Assembly (NCBI RefSeq): GCF_009380165.1
Contig: NZ_WHUF01000002.1
Coordinates: forward strand, 620,001 to 684,000
Source: Rugamonas rivuli
Lineage (GTDB): Bacteria; Pseudomonadota; Gammaproteobacteria; Burkholderiales; Burkholderiaceae_D
Direction of reading: 5' to 3'
Length of the DNA: 64,000 nt
Below the pieces are notes generated by a model. That model made no database searches. It was not told the DNA's origin and saw nothing but the letters and a program-made list of their open reading frames with translations. The position numbers and the translations under genes are program-made. Positions 63,692 through 64,000 of the stretch are shown here, piece after piece (positions within the stretch are counted from its first letter, which is position 1; every line of letters starts with the position of its first letter).

Positions 63692-64000
63692 ATGTCGGTA
63701 CATTTTGGCGACACCCTGCTGCATCGTGCAAGTGAAAGGTTAGGAATGAGGCAGTCGTATCACGAGGGAAGCTGGTTTGCCGTGCCGTTGCTGGATGGCG
63801 GCTACGGTTGGGGTTTGGTGGCGCGCTTGTCGCCGGGCAGCAAGATCATGCTGGCGTATCTGTTCGGCCCCAAGCTGCCGCGCCTGCCATCGCTGGAAGA
63901 GCTCGCCACGCTGCGGCCGCAGGATGCGGTCAAGGTGTTGCGCGTGGGCGATATGGCGCTGGCCAGCGGCCATTGGCCGGTGCTGGGCGATGCGCTGGAA
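63692..64000 (+). CDS. Imm26-like immunity protein, 5' part
   Basis: The first 103 codons of a gene that runs off the window. A GGAGG seven bases upstream supports ATG 63692; a second ATG at 63746 (MRQSYHEGSWFAVPLLDGGY) would give the more usual start of this family. SWFAVPLLDGGYGWGLVARL, KIMLAYLFGPKLPRLPSLEE and GHWPVLGDALE match the immunity-26 family, which protects against toxins of polymorphic systems. No toxin is seen before the end of the window. Confidence 0.65.
   Translation, partial: MSVHFGDTLLHRASERLGMRQSYHEGSWFAVPLLDGGYGWGLVARLSPGSKIMLAYLFGPKLPRLPSLEELATLRPQDAVKVLRVGDMALASGHWPVLGDALE

Overview
The window is GC-rich, densely coded bacterial DNA. It looks like a betaproteobacterium of the order Burkholderiales, most likely Oxalobacteraceae (Massilia/Duganella type). 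The reasons are a complex I operon followed by a DUF2818 gene and a NUDIX gene, ispD-ispF, a PEP-CTERM protein, an S46 peptidase and an MdtABC-NodT efflux operon. The genus is inferred from gene content; there is no rRNA in the window. No tRNA, insertion sequence, integrase or CRISPR array was seen.

Layout. (1) 1-10617: the 3' end of nuoF, then nuoG-H-I-J-K-L-M-N and a DUF2818 membrane protein, with short gaps or stop/start overlaps. (2) 10651-13147: NUDIX hydrolase, a secreted HExxH protein, ispD and ispF, facing a BrnT/DUF433 toxin-antitoxin-like pair that overlaps the ispF 3' end. (3) 13899-17985: an SDR/LysR divergent pair, a small hypothetical gene, and an MFS/TetR divergent pair with two matching palindromes between them. 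(4) 18109-23789: a PEP-CTERM protein, an FHA-membrane protein coupled to a trypsin-like protease, ribA, and a pirin/LysR divergent pair. (5) 23858-31165: an HDOD and PAS-GGDEF-EAL pair, a glutathione transferase, a SYLF lipoprotein, a cysteine-less glutaredoxin, a PPC-domain protein, an M4 protease with its emfourin inhibitor, a 58-residue membrane protein and DUF3820. (6) 31341-36550: an MFS transporter, a sodium:solute symporter, sppA and a GNAT. (7) 36513-48447: a Cpx-like module (histidine kinase, response regulator, Spy/CpxP-like protein) divergent from mdtABC plus a NodT outer-membrane factor, with an exact GTAAA-N5-GTAAA box between them. (8) 48603-52935: a CheB-CheR-PAS protein and a NarL-type histidine kinase. 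(9) 52966-55780: a three-gene operon of SMI1/KNR4 protein, HNH-like membrane protein and tail-anchored coiled-coil protein, with more A/T in its codons than its neighbours. (10) 55995-64000: an S46 peptidase, an unknown secreted protein, a PnuC-type transporter with a NadR-like kinase and a small outer-membrane protein, a convergent TonB receptor under a TPP riboswitch, and a truncated Imm26-like gene.

How the parts work together. Region 1 is the proton-pumping NADH:quinone oxidoreductase. Region 7 looks like one envelope-stress regulon: the sensor pair and its periplasmic accessory protein share a control region with a drug-efflux pump. Region 10 reads as a thiamine salvage locus, because the TPP riboswitch on the receptor suggests that PnuC and the kinase handle thiamine rather than nicotinamide riboside. 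The best candidate for an undescribed system is the operon in region 9, which combines an immunity-family protein, a nuclease-like membrane protein and a membrane-anchored coiled coil.
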